A stretch of 49,471 bases of DNA from Propionibacteriaceae bacterium (GTDB taxonomy: Bacteria; Actinomycetota; Actinomycetes; Propionibacteriales; Propionibacteriaceae), in contig JAOPXN010000024.1 of the NCBI GenBank assembly GCA_025965155.1, positions 1 to 49,471 of the forward strand, read 5' to 3'. The position numbers and the translations under genes are program-made. This document shows, piece after piece, positions 16,634 through 25,473 of this stretch. The first letter of the stretch is position 1, and every line of letters begins with the position of its first letter. The notes under the pieces are model-generated. The model saw only the letters and a list, made by a program, of their open reading frames with translations, did not search any database and had not been told where the DNA came from.

Positions 16634-17500
16634 TCACCGGCTGCCAGTCACCGGGCCGTTGCCGCCGGCCCCGGCCAGCAGACCGAGCAGCCGAGCCACC
16701 TCCTCCGCCACGGCATCCCGCGCCGGTCCGAGGTACTTCCGCGTGTCCACCAGCGCAGGGTCGGCCGCCAGCAGGCTACGGACCACATCGGTGAACACCT
16801 TGTTCAGGTGGGTGGCGATATTGATCTTCCGCATTCCGGCCCGAACCGCGCGAACGATCTCCTCGTCGGGCACCCCGGAGGAGCCGTGTAGGACAAGCGG
16901 CACCGGCACAGCGGCATGTAGGTCGGCGATCCGGTCCAGGTCAAGCAGAGCACTGCGCTCAGTCATCGCGTGCGAGGAACCGACGGCCACCGCGAGGGCG
17001 TCGACGCCGGTAGCCGTGGCAAATTCCGCCGCCTCGGTCGGCCGGGTCCGGGCCCCGGGGGCATGGACGCCGTCCTTGCCGCCGACCTCCCCGAGCTCCG
17101 CCTCTACTTCCACCCCGCGCGCGTGGCAGTACTGGACGACCCGGGCGGTCGCTGCCACGTTGTCGGCATAGCTGAGCGCCGAGGCGTCGAACATGACCGA
17201 CCCGAAGCCGAGCTCGACGGCTTCGGCGACCAGCTCCTCCTGGGTGCAGTGATCGAGATGGACCACCACCTCGACCCCGGTAGCGCGGCCGATCGCCAGC
17301 GTGGCCAGGCCGATAGGGGCCAGCGCGCCGTGATACCTCACTGCGTTCTGGGAGATCTGCAGGACCACCGGGGCACCGGCCTTCTCGGCCCCGGCGACCA
17401 GCGCCTCGGCGTGCTCAATGCTGAACACGTTGAACGCCCCGAGTGCGCCACCGGCGCGGTCCGCAGCGGCCAACAGGTCCGTCAGGCGGGCCAGAGTCAT
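16634..17500 (-). CDS. class II ketose-bisphosphate aldolase (tagatose/fructose-1,6-bisphosphate type)
   Basis: A 288-residue zinc-dependent aldolase. Family signatures: GAFNVFSIEHAEALV at the N-terminus, the Zn/catalytic VVHLDHCTQEE, GFGSVMFDAS, EAELGEVGGKDG and HGSSGVPDEEI followed by GMRKINIATHLNK. In this operon a GatY/KbaY role, cleaving tagatose-1,6-bisphosphate to glyceraldehyde-3-phosphate and DHAP, is more likely than glycolytic fructose-bisphosphate cleavage; the sequence alone cannot separate them. The ATG overlaps the nagA stop (ATGA). Last gene of the amino-sugar operon. Confidence 0.88.
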   Translation of the reverse strand: MTLARLTDLLAAADRAGGALGAFNVFSIEHAEALVAGAEKAGAPVVLQISQNAVRYHGALAPIGLATLAIGRATGVEVVVHLDHCTQEELVAEAVELGFGSVMFDASALSYADNVAATARVVQYCHARGVEVEAELGEVGGKDGVHAPGARTRPTEAAEFATATGVDALAVAVGSSHAMTERSALLDLDRIADLHAAVPVPLVLHGSSGVPDEEIVRAVRAGMRKINIATHLNKVFTDVVRSLLAADPALVDTRKYLGPARDAVAEEVARLLGLLAGAGGNGPVTGSR

Positions 17501-18675
17501 GTCGTGTCCACCCATCGTCCGCCCTGCATCACCCGCTGCAGGAACCCTTGTTCGTCCACCACGCAGAGGTCGGCGCGGGCACCGACCCGGATCTCCCCTA
17601 CCGCATCCTCGGCCGCATCCTCCCCGTAGGGGGCGGCCGCGAGCTCATGCCGTCGCGCGGGCGTGGTGGCGGCCATCGTCGCTGCGTCAACGATCGAGGC
17701 TCCGTTGCGCACCACGAGGGCGAACGCATCCGCCATCGTCAGGGTGGACCCGGCAATAGAGCCGATCCCCCCATTCTCGCCGACCAGCCGGGCCATGCCG
17801 TCATCCACCCGTACCTCAAGACTTCCCAGGCGGTAGCTACCGTCGCTCATGCCCGTGGCCACCATTGCGTCCGTTACCAGGGCTACCCGGTCCGGGCCCG
17901 CCGCGGCGATCGCCAGCGCGATGACGTCGCGGTGGAGGTGGAACCCGTCGCAGATCAGCTCCACCGTCACCCGCTCGTCGGACAGCAGCCGCGGGATCGG
18001 ACCGGGCTCACGGTGATGGATCGGCCGCATCGCGTTGAACAGGTGCGTCGCCACCGTTGCCCCGGCGTCCAGGGCGGCAGCCACGATCGACTCGTCACCG
18101 TCGGTGTGACCCACCGCGGCAGTGACGCCGGCGGCGGTCAGCCGTTCGATGGCATCCAGCGCACCTGGCAGCTCGGGAGCGATCGTGATCATCGAGATGG
18201 CCCCCTGCCCGGCCTCCAGCAGCCGGTCCAGGCTGGCCGGCTCCGGCGCTCGCAGCAGGCTGGGATCGTGCGCGCCGCACCTCGCGGCGGACAGGAAAGG
18301 TCCCTCCAGGTGAATACCGGCCAGATCGCCCGATGACACCAGCGGCACCAGGGTCTCCACCTGCGCCACGATCGTGTCGAGGTCGGCGGTGACCAGGCTG
18401 GCAAAGCTCGTGGTGGTGCCGTGTCGACGGTGGAAGTCACGGGCCCGCAGCGCCTCGTCACGGTCCGTGGTGGCATAGTCGGCGCCGCCGCCGCCGTGGA
18501 CATGGGTGTCGACAAAGCCGGGCACGACCCAACCTGTCACCGTCTCGGCCCCGGCGGGCGCCTCGCCCGGCGTGATCGCTGTAATGCGGCCGTCCCGGAG
18601 CTCGAGCACTACGTCGTCGAGCACGCCGTCGGCCGTCATCACCCGCTGGCAGGCCAGCCGTTGCGCCTTAGCCAT
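17497..18675 (-). CDS. nagA: N-acetylglucosamine/galactosamine-6-phosphate deacetylase
   Basis: A 392-residue amidohydrolase of the NagA/AgaA type, which removes acetate from N-acetylhexosamine-6-phosphate. The metal site HVH (His58, His60) lies in FVDTHVHGGGG; further signatures are GIHLEGPFL, VTAAVGHTDGD, ATHLFNAM and ALVTDAMVATG. The ATG follows GGAGGAG and overlaps the ROK gene by 8 nt. With the SIS and aldolase genes the substrate is most likely N-acetylgalactosamine-6-phosphate, by inference from context. Confidence 0.93.
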   Translation of the reverse strand: MAKAQRLACQRVMTADGVLDDVVLELRDGRITAITPGEAPAGAETVTGWVVPGFVDTHVHGGGGADYATTDRDEALRARDFHRRHGTTTSFASLVTADLDTIVAQVETLVPLVSSGDLAGIHLEGPFLSAARCGAHDPSLLRAPEPASLDRLLEAGQGAISMITIAPELPGALDAIERLTAAGVTAAVGHTDGDESIVAAALDAGATVATHLFNAMRPIHHREPGPIPRLLSDERVTVELICDGFHLHRDVIALAIAAAGPDRVALVTDAMVATGMSDGSYRLGSLEVRVDDGMARLVGENGGIGSIAGSTLTMADAFALVVRNGASIVDAATMAATTPARRHELAAAPYGEDAAEDAVGEIRVGARADLCVVDEQGFLQRVMQGGRWVDTT

Positions 18676-19627
18676 GCTCGTCTCCTCCCCCGGTCACTGC
18701 AAGGCGTGCGGACCGTACCCGATCCCAGCCTGCCAGCCCGGCACCAATAAGCCCGGCATCGGCACCCAGCACCGCGGTAACGATCCGGGGCATTCGCTGG
18801 AAGGCCAGCCGGTCCCGGATCGCCGCGGTGAGCTGCGGCAGGAACAGGTCCGCCGCACCCGAGAGGCCGCCACCGACAACGATCATCTCCGGACCCAGCA
18901 GGGTCACATAGAGCGTCAACGCCTCCACCAGCGCGTCGGTGGCGACCGCAAATGACTGCTGTGCCGCAGCGTCACCGGTGCGGGCGAGGTCGGCGACCTG
19001 CCGTCCGGTCAGCTCCCGGGCCGAGCCGGACAGGCGTCGGTACGTCCGGACCACCCCAGCGGCCGAGGCCACCGTCTCCAGGCAGCCGATCTGGCCGCAG
19101 GCACAAGGGATGTCGCCGGCGGCCGCTACCGGGATATGGCCAATCTCGCCGGCGTACCCGTCCGCATCGAGCATCCGGCCGTCCACCACCATGGCGCCCG
19201 CGATTCCGGTGCCCAGTGGCAGGAACAGCAGGTTGGACACCCCGGCGCCTCCGCCGAGCCGCCACTCGGCCAGCCCGCCGGACCGTACGTCGTGGCCGAC
19301 CGCACCCAGCTGCCCGGTGAGCTCGGTCAGCCGCTGGCGCAGCGGAACGTCGTACCAGCCCACGTTGGGCGCCGCCTTCACCCGCCCAGTAGTCATCTCG
19401 ATGATGCCGGGCACCACGACCCCGTACCCGACGCAGACGCCATCCGGCCGAGCGAGAGTGACGTCGGTGATCTGCTCGGCAAGCCAGCCGACCAGTCCGG
19501 CGCCGCCGTCGGCAAGATGGGTGCGCCTGCGTTCCACCCCGGTCAGCGTGCCGTCGGCATGGGCATAGCCGATTTTGGTCAACGTGCCGCCGAGGTCTAA
19601 GGCGACGACGAACTCCTGCGCTTTCAC
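18668..19627 (-). CDS. ROK-family sugar kinase, probable N-acetylhexosamine kinase
   Basis: A 319-residue ROK kinase. The phosphate loop is DLGGTLTKIG (residues 11-20), the catalytic Asp lies near residue 113 in GHDVRSGG, and the ROK zinc site is His164 with Cys175, Cys177 and Cys182 (PCACGQIGCLE). It should phosphorylate an imported free hexosamine at O6, standing in for PTS phosphorylation. The GTG start directly abuts the TGA of the SIS gene, and its stop overlaps nagA. Substrate inferred as N-acetylgalactosamine or N-acetylglucosamine from the operon. Confidence 0.88.
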   Translation of the reverse strand: MKAQEFVVALDLGGTLTKIGYAHADGTLTGVERRRTHLADGGAGLVGWLAEQITDVTLARPDGVCVGYGVVVPGIIEMTTGRVKAAPNVGWYDVPLRQRLTELTGQLGAVGHDVRSGGLAEWRLGGGAGVSNLLFLPLGTGIAGAMVVDGRMLDADGYAGEIGHIPVAAAGDIPCACGQIGCLETVASAAGVVRTYRRLSGSARELTGRQVADLARTGDAAAQQSFAVATDALVEALTLYVTLLGPEMIVVGGGLSGAADLFLPQLTAAIRDRLAFQRMPRIVTAVLGADAGLIGAGLAGWDRVRSARLAVTGGGDEHG

Positions 19628-20509
19628 TCAGCCGGTCAGGATGATCGAGCGGGTCAGATGCCGCGGCTGGTCGGGGTCGAGTCCCATCGCCGCGGCGCGG
19701 GCCACCGCGATCCGCTGCACCAGGACAAGGTCCGCCATCGGATCCACGTTCCGTTCGACGAACCGGGCCCCCGTCGCCGTGACCTGGCCGGCCAGGCCGA
19801 CCGGCGCCGGCCCGAACATCCAGACGGCGCGGCCCTCGGTGGCGATGGCGATCGGTCCGTGGCGGTAGTCCATCGCCGGGTACGACTCGGCCCAGCTGGC
19901 GGAGGTCTCACGGAACTTCAGCGCTGCTTCGTGGGCGATCCCGATCGTCCAGCCGCGTCCCAGGAAGGTCATCTGCTCCACGCCGACCAGATCGGAGTCC
20001 AGCGGGACCGCCAGGGACTCCTGCGCCTGCTCGATCAGGGGGGCGATCGGCTCGCCGAAGAAGGAGCGGAACAACGCCAGCGTGCTGGTGGCGAACCGGG
20101 TCTGGACCACCGACTGCTCGTCGGCAAAGGAGAGGTCGACCACCTTGTCGGCCAGGTCCACCACAGGCGAGGTCATGTCGCCGGTGACCACGACGGTGGG
20201 GACTCGGCCTTGGGCCCGCTGGAGGACGTCGATGACCTCGGTCGTGGTGCCGGACCGGGTCAGTGCCACGATCCGGTCGTACGGGCGCTCCGGCACCTCC
20301 GAGGCGGTGAAGGCGTAGGACAGGCCGTGGCCCTTGGTCTCCCGCCATTCGGCCAGGACCTGGGCGACGAACCAGGAGGTCCCGCACCCGACGAAGGCCA
20401 CCCGTTCGCCGCTCGCCGGCAGCAGCCCGGCAATCTCAGGCATCAGCGCGTCAGCACGGGCCCAGCACTCAGGTTGCGAGACGATCTCTTCATCGACATG
20501 GAAGCTCAC
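19628..20509 (-). CDS. SIS-domain sugar isomerase/deaminase (AgaS-like)
   Basis: A 293-residue protein with two SIS domains, the fold of GlmS isomerase and AgaS. The first SIS loop is AFVGCGTSWFVAQ with ALTRSGTTTEVID, and the second region has FLGRGWTIGIAHEAALKFRE and the GlmS-like DYRHGP. AgaS converts galactosamine-6-phosphate to tagatose-6-phosphate plus ammonia. GTG 20509 was chosen because it follows GAGGGAGAAG; the frame continues upstream across the regulatory region but cannot be coding there. First gene of the operon. Confidence 0.87.
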   Translation of the reverse strand: MSFHVDEEIVSQPECWARADALMPEIAGLLPASGERVAFVGCGTSWFVAQVLAEWRETKGHGLSYAFTASEVPERPYDRIVALTRSGTTTEVIDVLQRAQGRVPTVVVTGDMTSPVVDLADKVVDLSFADEQSVVQTRFATSTLALFRSFFGEPIAPLIEQAQESLAVPLDSDLVGVEQMTFLGRGWTIGIAHEAALKFRETSASWAESYPAMDYRHGPIAIATEGRAVWMFGPAPVGLAGQVTATGARFVERNVDPMADLVLVQRIAVARAAAMGLDPDQPRHLTRSIILTG

Positions 20510-20537
20510 CGGCACTTCTCCCTCGGGGTGGCGATTT

Positions 20538-20593
20538 TGTTTGTTTCCTTCCCAAACGAACAGATATGAACATATCATGGCTGCTGTTCGAAC
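20538..20593. promoter_or_regulatory. operator/promoter region between SIS operon and DeoR gene
   Basis: An AT-rich divergent control region with stacked inverted repeats. TGTTTGTTT (20538-20546) pairs with AAACGAACA (20554-20562) with one wobble. GATATG-AA-CATATC is perfect at 20563-20576. GTTCGAAC is a palindrome at 20586-20593. CGAACA (20557-20562) and TGTTCG (20585-20590) form an inverted pair around the second palindrome. The likely ligand is the divergent DeoR regulator. Confidence 0.6.
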
Positions 20594-20606
20594 GACAGGA
20601 GTTCCG

Positions 20607-21377
20607 ATGACTCGTGCTGAACGTCTGGCTGCTTTGCTTGAGCGGCTGGTGAGTGACGGGAAGATCGACGTCGAGCACTCGGCGGACCACTTCGACGTGT
20701 CGGCCGCGACCATCCGGCGCGACCTGGACTACCTGGCCGAGCAGCAGTTGCTGGCCCGGACCCACGGCGGTGCGGTGCCGAACTCCACCAGCTATGACCT
20801 GCCGCTGCGCTACAAGTCCACCTCCCGGGGCGAGGCGAAGACCCGGATCGCGCAGCGGGCGGTCGAGATGCTCTGGCCGGGATGCACCGTCTCGCTCAAC
20901 GGTGGCACCACCACGGTGGAGGTGGCGCGGGCCATCCCGTCGGCCGAGCCGCTGCACCACGGCATCACCGTGGTCACCAATGCGCTCAACATCGCCACCG
21001 AGCTGACCGTACGGCCGTTCATCAAGATCGTGGTCTGTGGCGGTGTCGCACGGCCGCAGAGCTACGAGCTGGTCGGTGCGCTGGCCACCGAGACGCTCAG
21101 CCAGCTGACCCCGGACATCTGCTTTCTGGGCGCCATCGGGCTGGACCCCGAGGCGGGCATCACCACCAACGACGAGGCCGAGTCCGCCATCAACCGGGTG
21201 ATGGTCAAGCAGGCCAAACGCACCGTCGTGGTGATCGACTCCTCCAAGCTCGGCACCGTAGGATTTTCTCGAATCTGCCACGTCAGCGAGGTGGCAGCCA
21301 TCCTGACCGACAGTGGCGCCGACTCACAGATGGTGGCCACCCTGCGCAGCCACGGAGTCGAGGTGATTCTCGCGTGA
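20607..21377 (+). CDS. DeoR-family repressor of the amino-sugar operon
   Basis: A 256-residue DeoR regulator. The N-terminal HTH reads DHFDVSAATIRRDLDYLAEQ with the family RTHGGAV hinge. The C-terminal sensor is the DeoRC domain, which binds phosphosugars (NGGTTTVEVARAIP, VVTNALNIA, CGGVARPQSYELVG, FLGAIGLD). The start was set at ATG 20607, preceded by ACAGGAG; an in-frame ATG at 20577 lies inside the palindromic operator. Divergent from the SIS-ROK-NagA-aldolase operon, so an AgaR-like role, released by tagatose or galactosamine phosphates, is likely. Confidence 0.9.
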   Translation: MTRAERLAALLERLVSDGKIDVEHSADHFDVSAATIRRDLDYLAEQQLLARTHGGAVPNSTSYDLPLRYKSTSRGEAKTRIAQRAVEMLWPGCTVSLNGGTTTVEVARAIPSAEPLHHGITVVTNALNIATELTVRPFIKIVVCGGVARPQSYELVGALATETLSQLTPDICFLGAIGLDPEAGITTNDEAESAINRVMVKQAKRTVVVIDSSKLGTVGFSRICHVSEVAAILTDSGADSQMVATLRSHGVEVILA

Positions 21378-21398
21378 TCTTCGCCTCGAAATTATCCG

Positions 21399-21427
21399 TT
21401 GACCCGACCTGGATCGCGACGTACCTT
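21399..21427 (+). promoter_or_regulatory. near-consensus promoter of the 12-codon ORF unit
   Basis: TTGACC at 21399-21404, a 17-nt spacer and TACCTT at 21422-21427, close to the housekeeping sigma consensus. The predicted start is near A21434, giving a leader of about 25 nt before the ATG at 21459. It begins 22 nt after the DeoR stop. Confidence 0.65.
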
Positions 21428-21438
21428 AGGTGCACACG

Positions 21439-21453
21439 GAAAGGAGGTGGTCC
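21439..21453 (+). promoter_or_regulatory. extended Shine-Dalgarno complementary to the 16S rRNA 3' tail
   Basis: GAAAGGAGGTGGTCC can pair continuously with the usual bacterial 16S 3' end GGATCACCTCCTTTC: 14 Watson-Crick pairs and one G-U, 15 in a row. Normal sites here have 4 to 7. Its 3' edge is 5 nt before the ATG at 21459. Confidence 0.7.
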
Positions 21454-21458
21454 GAAGA

Positions 21459-21497
21459 ATGAGTGACTTTTGGACATGTGAGGTGACGGCCAGCTAG
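21459..21497 (+). CDS. 12-codon small ORF behind the extended ribosome site
   Basis: Encodes MSDFWTCEVTAS and stops at TAG 21495-21497. Evidence for translation is the promoter at 21399, the 15-nt complement to the 16S tail, and the short spacing to ATG. A hairpin (21481-21507) covers the last codons and stop. No family is known to me. It may be a leader peptide, a bioactive micropeptide, or only a device to place a ribosome on this RNA. Too short for gene finders. Confidence 0.5.
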   Translation: MSDFWTCEVTAS

Positions 21498-21507
21498 CCG
21501 CCCACCT
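21481..21507 (+). promoter_or_regulatory. hairpin across the small ORF stop codon
   Basis: AGGTG (21481-21485) pairs with CACCT (21503-21507) and CGGC (21487-21490) with GCCG (21497-21500), with a small internal loop and apex CAGCTA containing the stop codon start. The 3' arm CCACCT (21502-21507) can instead pair with AGGTGG (21445-21450) in the ribosome site, so two exclusive folds are possible. Confidence 0.5.
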
Positions 21508-21555
21508 GTTGATCAACTGGTCGCGTGCGGCCGGCTAATCCACAGCCAACACCCG

Positions 21556-21634
21556 AACCCGCGAGCGCCGGACATTGTCCCCCGGCCGACGCACTTCCCG
21601 GATCCCCGGAAAGGTGTCGACAAGCTCGCGGGTT
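21556..21634 (+). ncRNA. structured RNA segment closed by an 11-bp helix
   Basis: AACCCGCGAGC (21556-21566) is a perfect complement of GCTCGCGGGTT (21624-21634). Inside lie GCCGG / CCGGC (21567-21571 with 21582-21586) and an imperfect TTCC..GG / CC..GGAA hairpin (21595-21611), a three-way-junction layout. The closing helix runs into TTTGTCC, so it may also end the small-ORF transcript. No known riboswitch class is recognised. Confidence 0.4.
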
Positions 21635-21668
21635 TGTCCATGTCTGGGCTTGTTCGTCCAGCTACCTC

Positions 21669-21674
21669 TAGCCT
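21669..21674 (+). promoter_or_regulatory. leaderless -10 of acVLRF1
   Basis: TAGCCT (TANNNT) exactly 6 nt before ATG 21681, the spacing typical of leaderless actinobacterial mRNAs. No ribosome site precedes the ATG. Confidence 0.5.
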
Positions 21675-21680
21675 GATGCC

Positions 21681-22325
21681 ATGTCGGCTACGCCTGGCCC
21701 GCGCATCGTCTCGGTCCGCCGCGAACGACTGCAGCGCTGGCTAGCCACCTTCGTCGAACGGCACGGCGCGGCCACCGTGCGCGCGAGCGGCAGCCGGGTG
21801 GACCTGGTCGCGGCCGACGGCGCTCGGGCCGAGATCGCCGTACCGTTCCCGCCGCTGGCTCAGCCCGACGGCGGCCTGGATGCACTGGTCAGCCATGTCG
21901 ACCAGACCCGCCGGGTCGGCGTCATCCTGGCCCGGAAGGGCGGCTTCGCCGTCGGGATCTTCGTCGGCAACACCCTGGTGACGTCCAAGGTCGGATCCGG
22001 CTACGTCCAAGGCAAGACGAAAGCCGGTGGCTGGTCGCAGCAGCGCTACGCCCGACGCCGGGACAACCAGTCCAAGAAGGCGTACGGGGAGGCCGCCGAC
22101 GAGGTGGCCCGGATCCTGTTGCCGGAGCAGTCCTCGCTGGATGCGGTCGTCACCGGCGGCGACAAAGGAGCCATTGCGGCGGTCCTGGCCGACCCTCGGC
22201 TGGAGCGGCTGGCCGGTCTGGTGCAGCCGGGCGTCCTTCCGGTGGTCGACCCGCGGCTGCGCGTGCTGGAGGCTTTCCCCGAGGCGTTCCTCTCGGTACG
22301 GATCGGGCTGAACGAGCTCGCCTGA
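21681..22325 (+). CDS. acVLRF1-family peptidyl-tRNA hydrolase (ribosome rescue)
   Basis: A 214-residue actinobacterial VLRF1 protein, related to the eukaryotic Vms1/ANKZF1 release factors that cleave peptidyl-tRNA on stalled large subunits. The conserved core is GYVQGKTKAGGWSQQRYARRRDNQ near residues 108-130, where the Ser-Gln stretch corresponds to the catalytic loop. VVTGGDKGAIAAVLADPRL and DPRLRVLEAF follow, as in the family. The ATG is probably leaderless. Converges with pdxH with a 3-nt gap. Placement just after the extended Shine-Dalgarno unit is notable. Confidence 0.85.
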   Translation: MSATPGPRIVSVRRERLQRWLATFVERHGAATVRASGSRVDLVAADGARAEIAVPFPPLAQPDGGLDALVSHVDQTRRVGVILARKGGFAVGIFVGNTLVTSKVGSGYVQGKTKAGGWSQQRYARRRDNQSKKAYGEAADEVARILLPEQSSLDAVVTGGDKGAIAAVLADPRLERLAGLVQPGVLPVVDPRLRVLEAFPEAFLSVRIGLNELA

Positions 22326-22328
22326 GCC

Positions 22329-24167
<1,839 letters not shown>

Positions 24168-24199
24168 TCAGGGCTGACCTGCCGACACCGCACAGCGGT

Positions 24200-25219
24200 T
24201 CAGGGCTTCTTGGCCAGCACCACCACGGCGCCTGCCACCACTGCCACCACGCCGGCGAGCCCGAGCGCCCAGAAGGTGCCGGCCCGGCCGCGTCCCGCAT
24301 TAGGGTCCTCCGCCGCGGTGTCGCCGCTGTCCGGTTCCGTCGTCGGTGTCGGGCTGGGAGCGGCGGCCGGGGAGCTGGCGGGCGGCGTAGCCGGTGCCGA
24401 CGGTGCCGCCGCAAGACTGCTGGGCACCGGGACCCGGAAGACCTTCGACGACCTGCCCTCGCTGCCCACCAGCAGTGCGCTGCCGTCCAGCGACAGCGCG
24501 ATCGACTCACCCTGCGGTTGTACCGGCAAAATGGCTCGACCGACCGGCTGGTACCCGTCCGCGGCCAGCGTCTCCACGGTGAGGTACGTCCGCAGCGCGA
24601 ACAGGTTCTGGTCGGGCAGAAAGACCCCGTCGGTGACATAGGCGGGTGCGTCGCCGACCCGCTCCAGCCGGTTGACCCCCTGCCCGGACGGCTGCTGCGG
24701 CGCCGCGTAGATGCCACCGGCCGCTTCCTTGGTGACCAGGTACAGCCGGCCGCTGCCGTCGACCAGCAACGTCTCGGCGTCGTGCGGGCCGTCGGGATAG
24801 CTGAAGTCGTAGGCGTTGTAGGACACGGTCTGGTTCTGAGCCGTCGGGAAGCCGAAGGCGTACACGGTGACGAGGTCGCGGCTCGCCTGGTTGTCGCCGA
24901 TGTCAGCGACATAGAGCCGGCTGCCGGCCATGGCCACCGCTTCCACGTCCACCGGTTTGGCGCGGTACTTCAGCGTCCCCCGGAGTGACCCGTCGGGCCG
25001 CAGCCCGTAGACGACACCGCCGTCGCCGGAGTCGTTCACAGTCCAGTACAGGCTCGAGTTGGTGTCCCGGGCGAGGCCGGAGGACTCGGTAATATCCCGC
25101 TCGGAGATGGTGAACTCCACCGTGTCCGCAGCCGAGGCGGGTAACGGAAGGGCCACCAGAGCAACCGCAGCGACCAGCGCCGCACCGCGGGCGGCGATCC
25201 GCCGGGCGGCGTGTCTCAT
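24200..25219 (-). CDS. exported, membrane-anchored propeller-like protein
   Basis: A 339-residue surface protein. An N-terminal signal peptide ends at LPASAADT. A repeat-rich beta domain follows, with SSGLARDTNSSLYWTVNDSGD, LYVADIGDNQASRD and DAETLLVDGSGRLYLVTKE, typical of propeller proteins. A Pro/Ala/Thr linker (about 265-305) and a C-terminal membrane helix with a basic end (VVVLAKKP) complete it. The ligand or enzymatic role is unknown. ATG 25219 starts the signal peptide; the frame extends upstream but without sense. Confidence 0.75.
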   Translation of the reverse strand: MRHAARRIAARGAALVAAVALVALPLPASAADTVEFTISERDITESSGLARDTNSSLYWTVNDSGDGGVVYGLRPDGSLRGTLKYRAKPVDVEAVAMAGSRLYVADIGDNQASRDLVTVYAFGFPTAQNQTVSYNAYDFSYPDGPHDAETLLVDGSGRLYLVTKEAAGGIYAAPQQPSGQGVNRLERVGDAPAYVTDGVFLPDQNLFALRTYLTVETLAADGYQPVGRAILPVQPQGESIALSLDGSALLVGSEGRSSKVFRVPVPSSLAAAPSAPATPPASSPAAAPSPTPTTEPDSGDTAAEDPNAGRGRAGTFWALGLAGVVAVVAGAVVVLAKKP

Positions 25220-25335
25220 GGGTTGGAGAGTACGCGATTGCGGCCGATCCCGCGTCAACGACAAGCCGATCCGCCACTCACGCCGGAGCGGTCGCAGCCT
25301 GGAGCGGCCCGAGAGGCGGCCCTTCCACACCCGGA

Positions 25336-25431
25336 TCAGCTGAGCCAGTTCCACATCGCCGACACCGCGACGATTAACACCAGCGCGCCGAGCACCCCGG
25401 AGACGATCAGCCGACGCGCTCGAGGGTTCAT
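25336..25431 (-). CDS. 31-aa single-pass membrane micropeptide
   Basis: Encodes a basic N-terminus (MNPRARR), one hydrophobic helix (LIVSGVLGALVLIVAVSAMW) and a short end. It resembles the small one-helix proteins common between actinobacterial genes. No ribosome site is evident. The composition strongly fits a membrane peptide, but expression is unproven. It is divergent from the following gene with a gap of about 45 bp. Confidence 0.5.
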   Translation of the reverse strand: MNPRARRLIVSGVLGALVLIVAVSAMWNWLS

Positions 25432-25473
25432 GGAGACAGGATATGGCTGACCGGTCCGGCGCTCGGTTACGGT

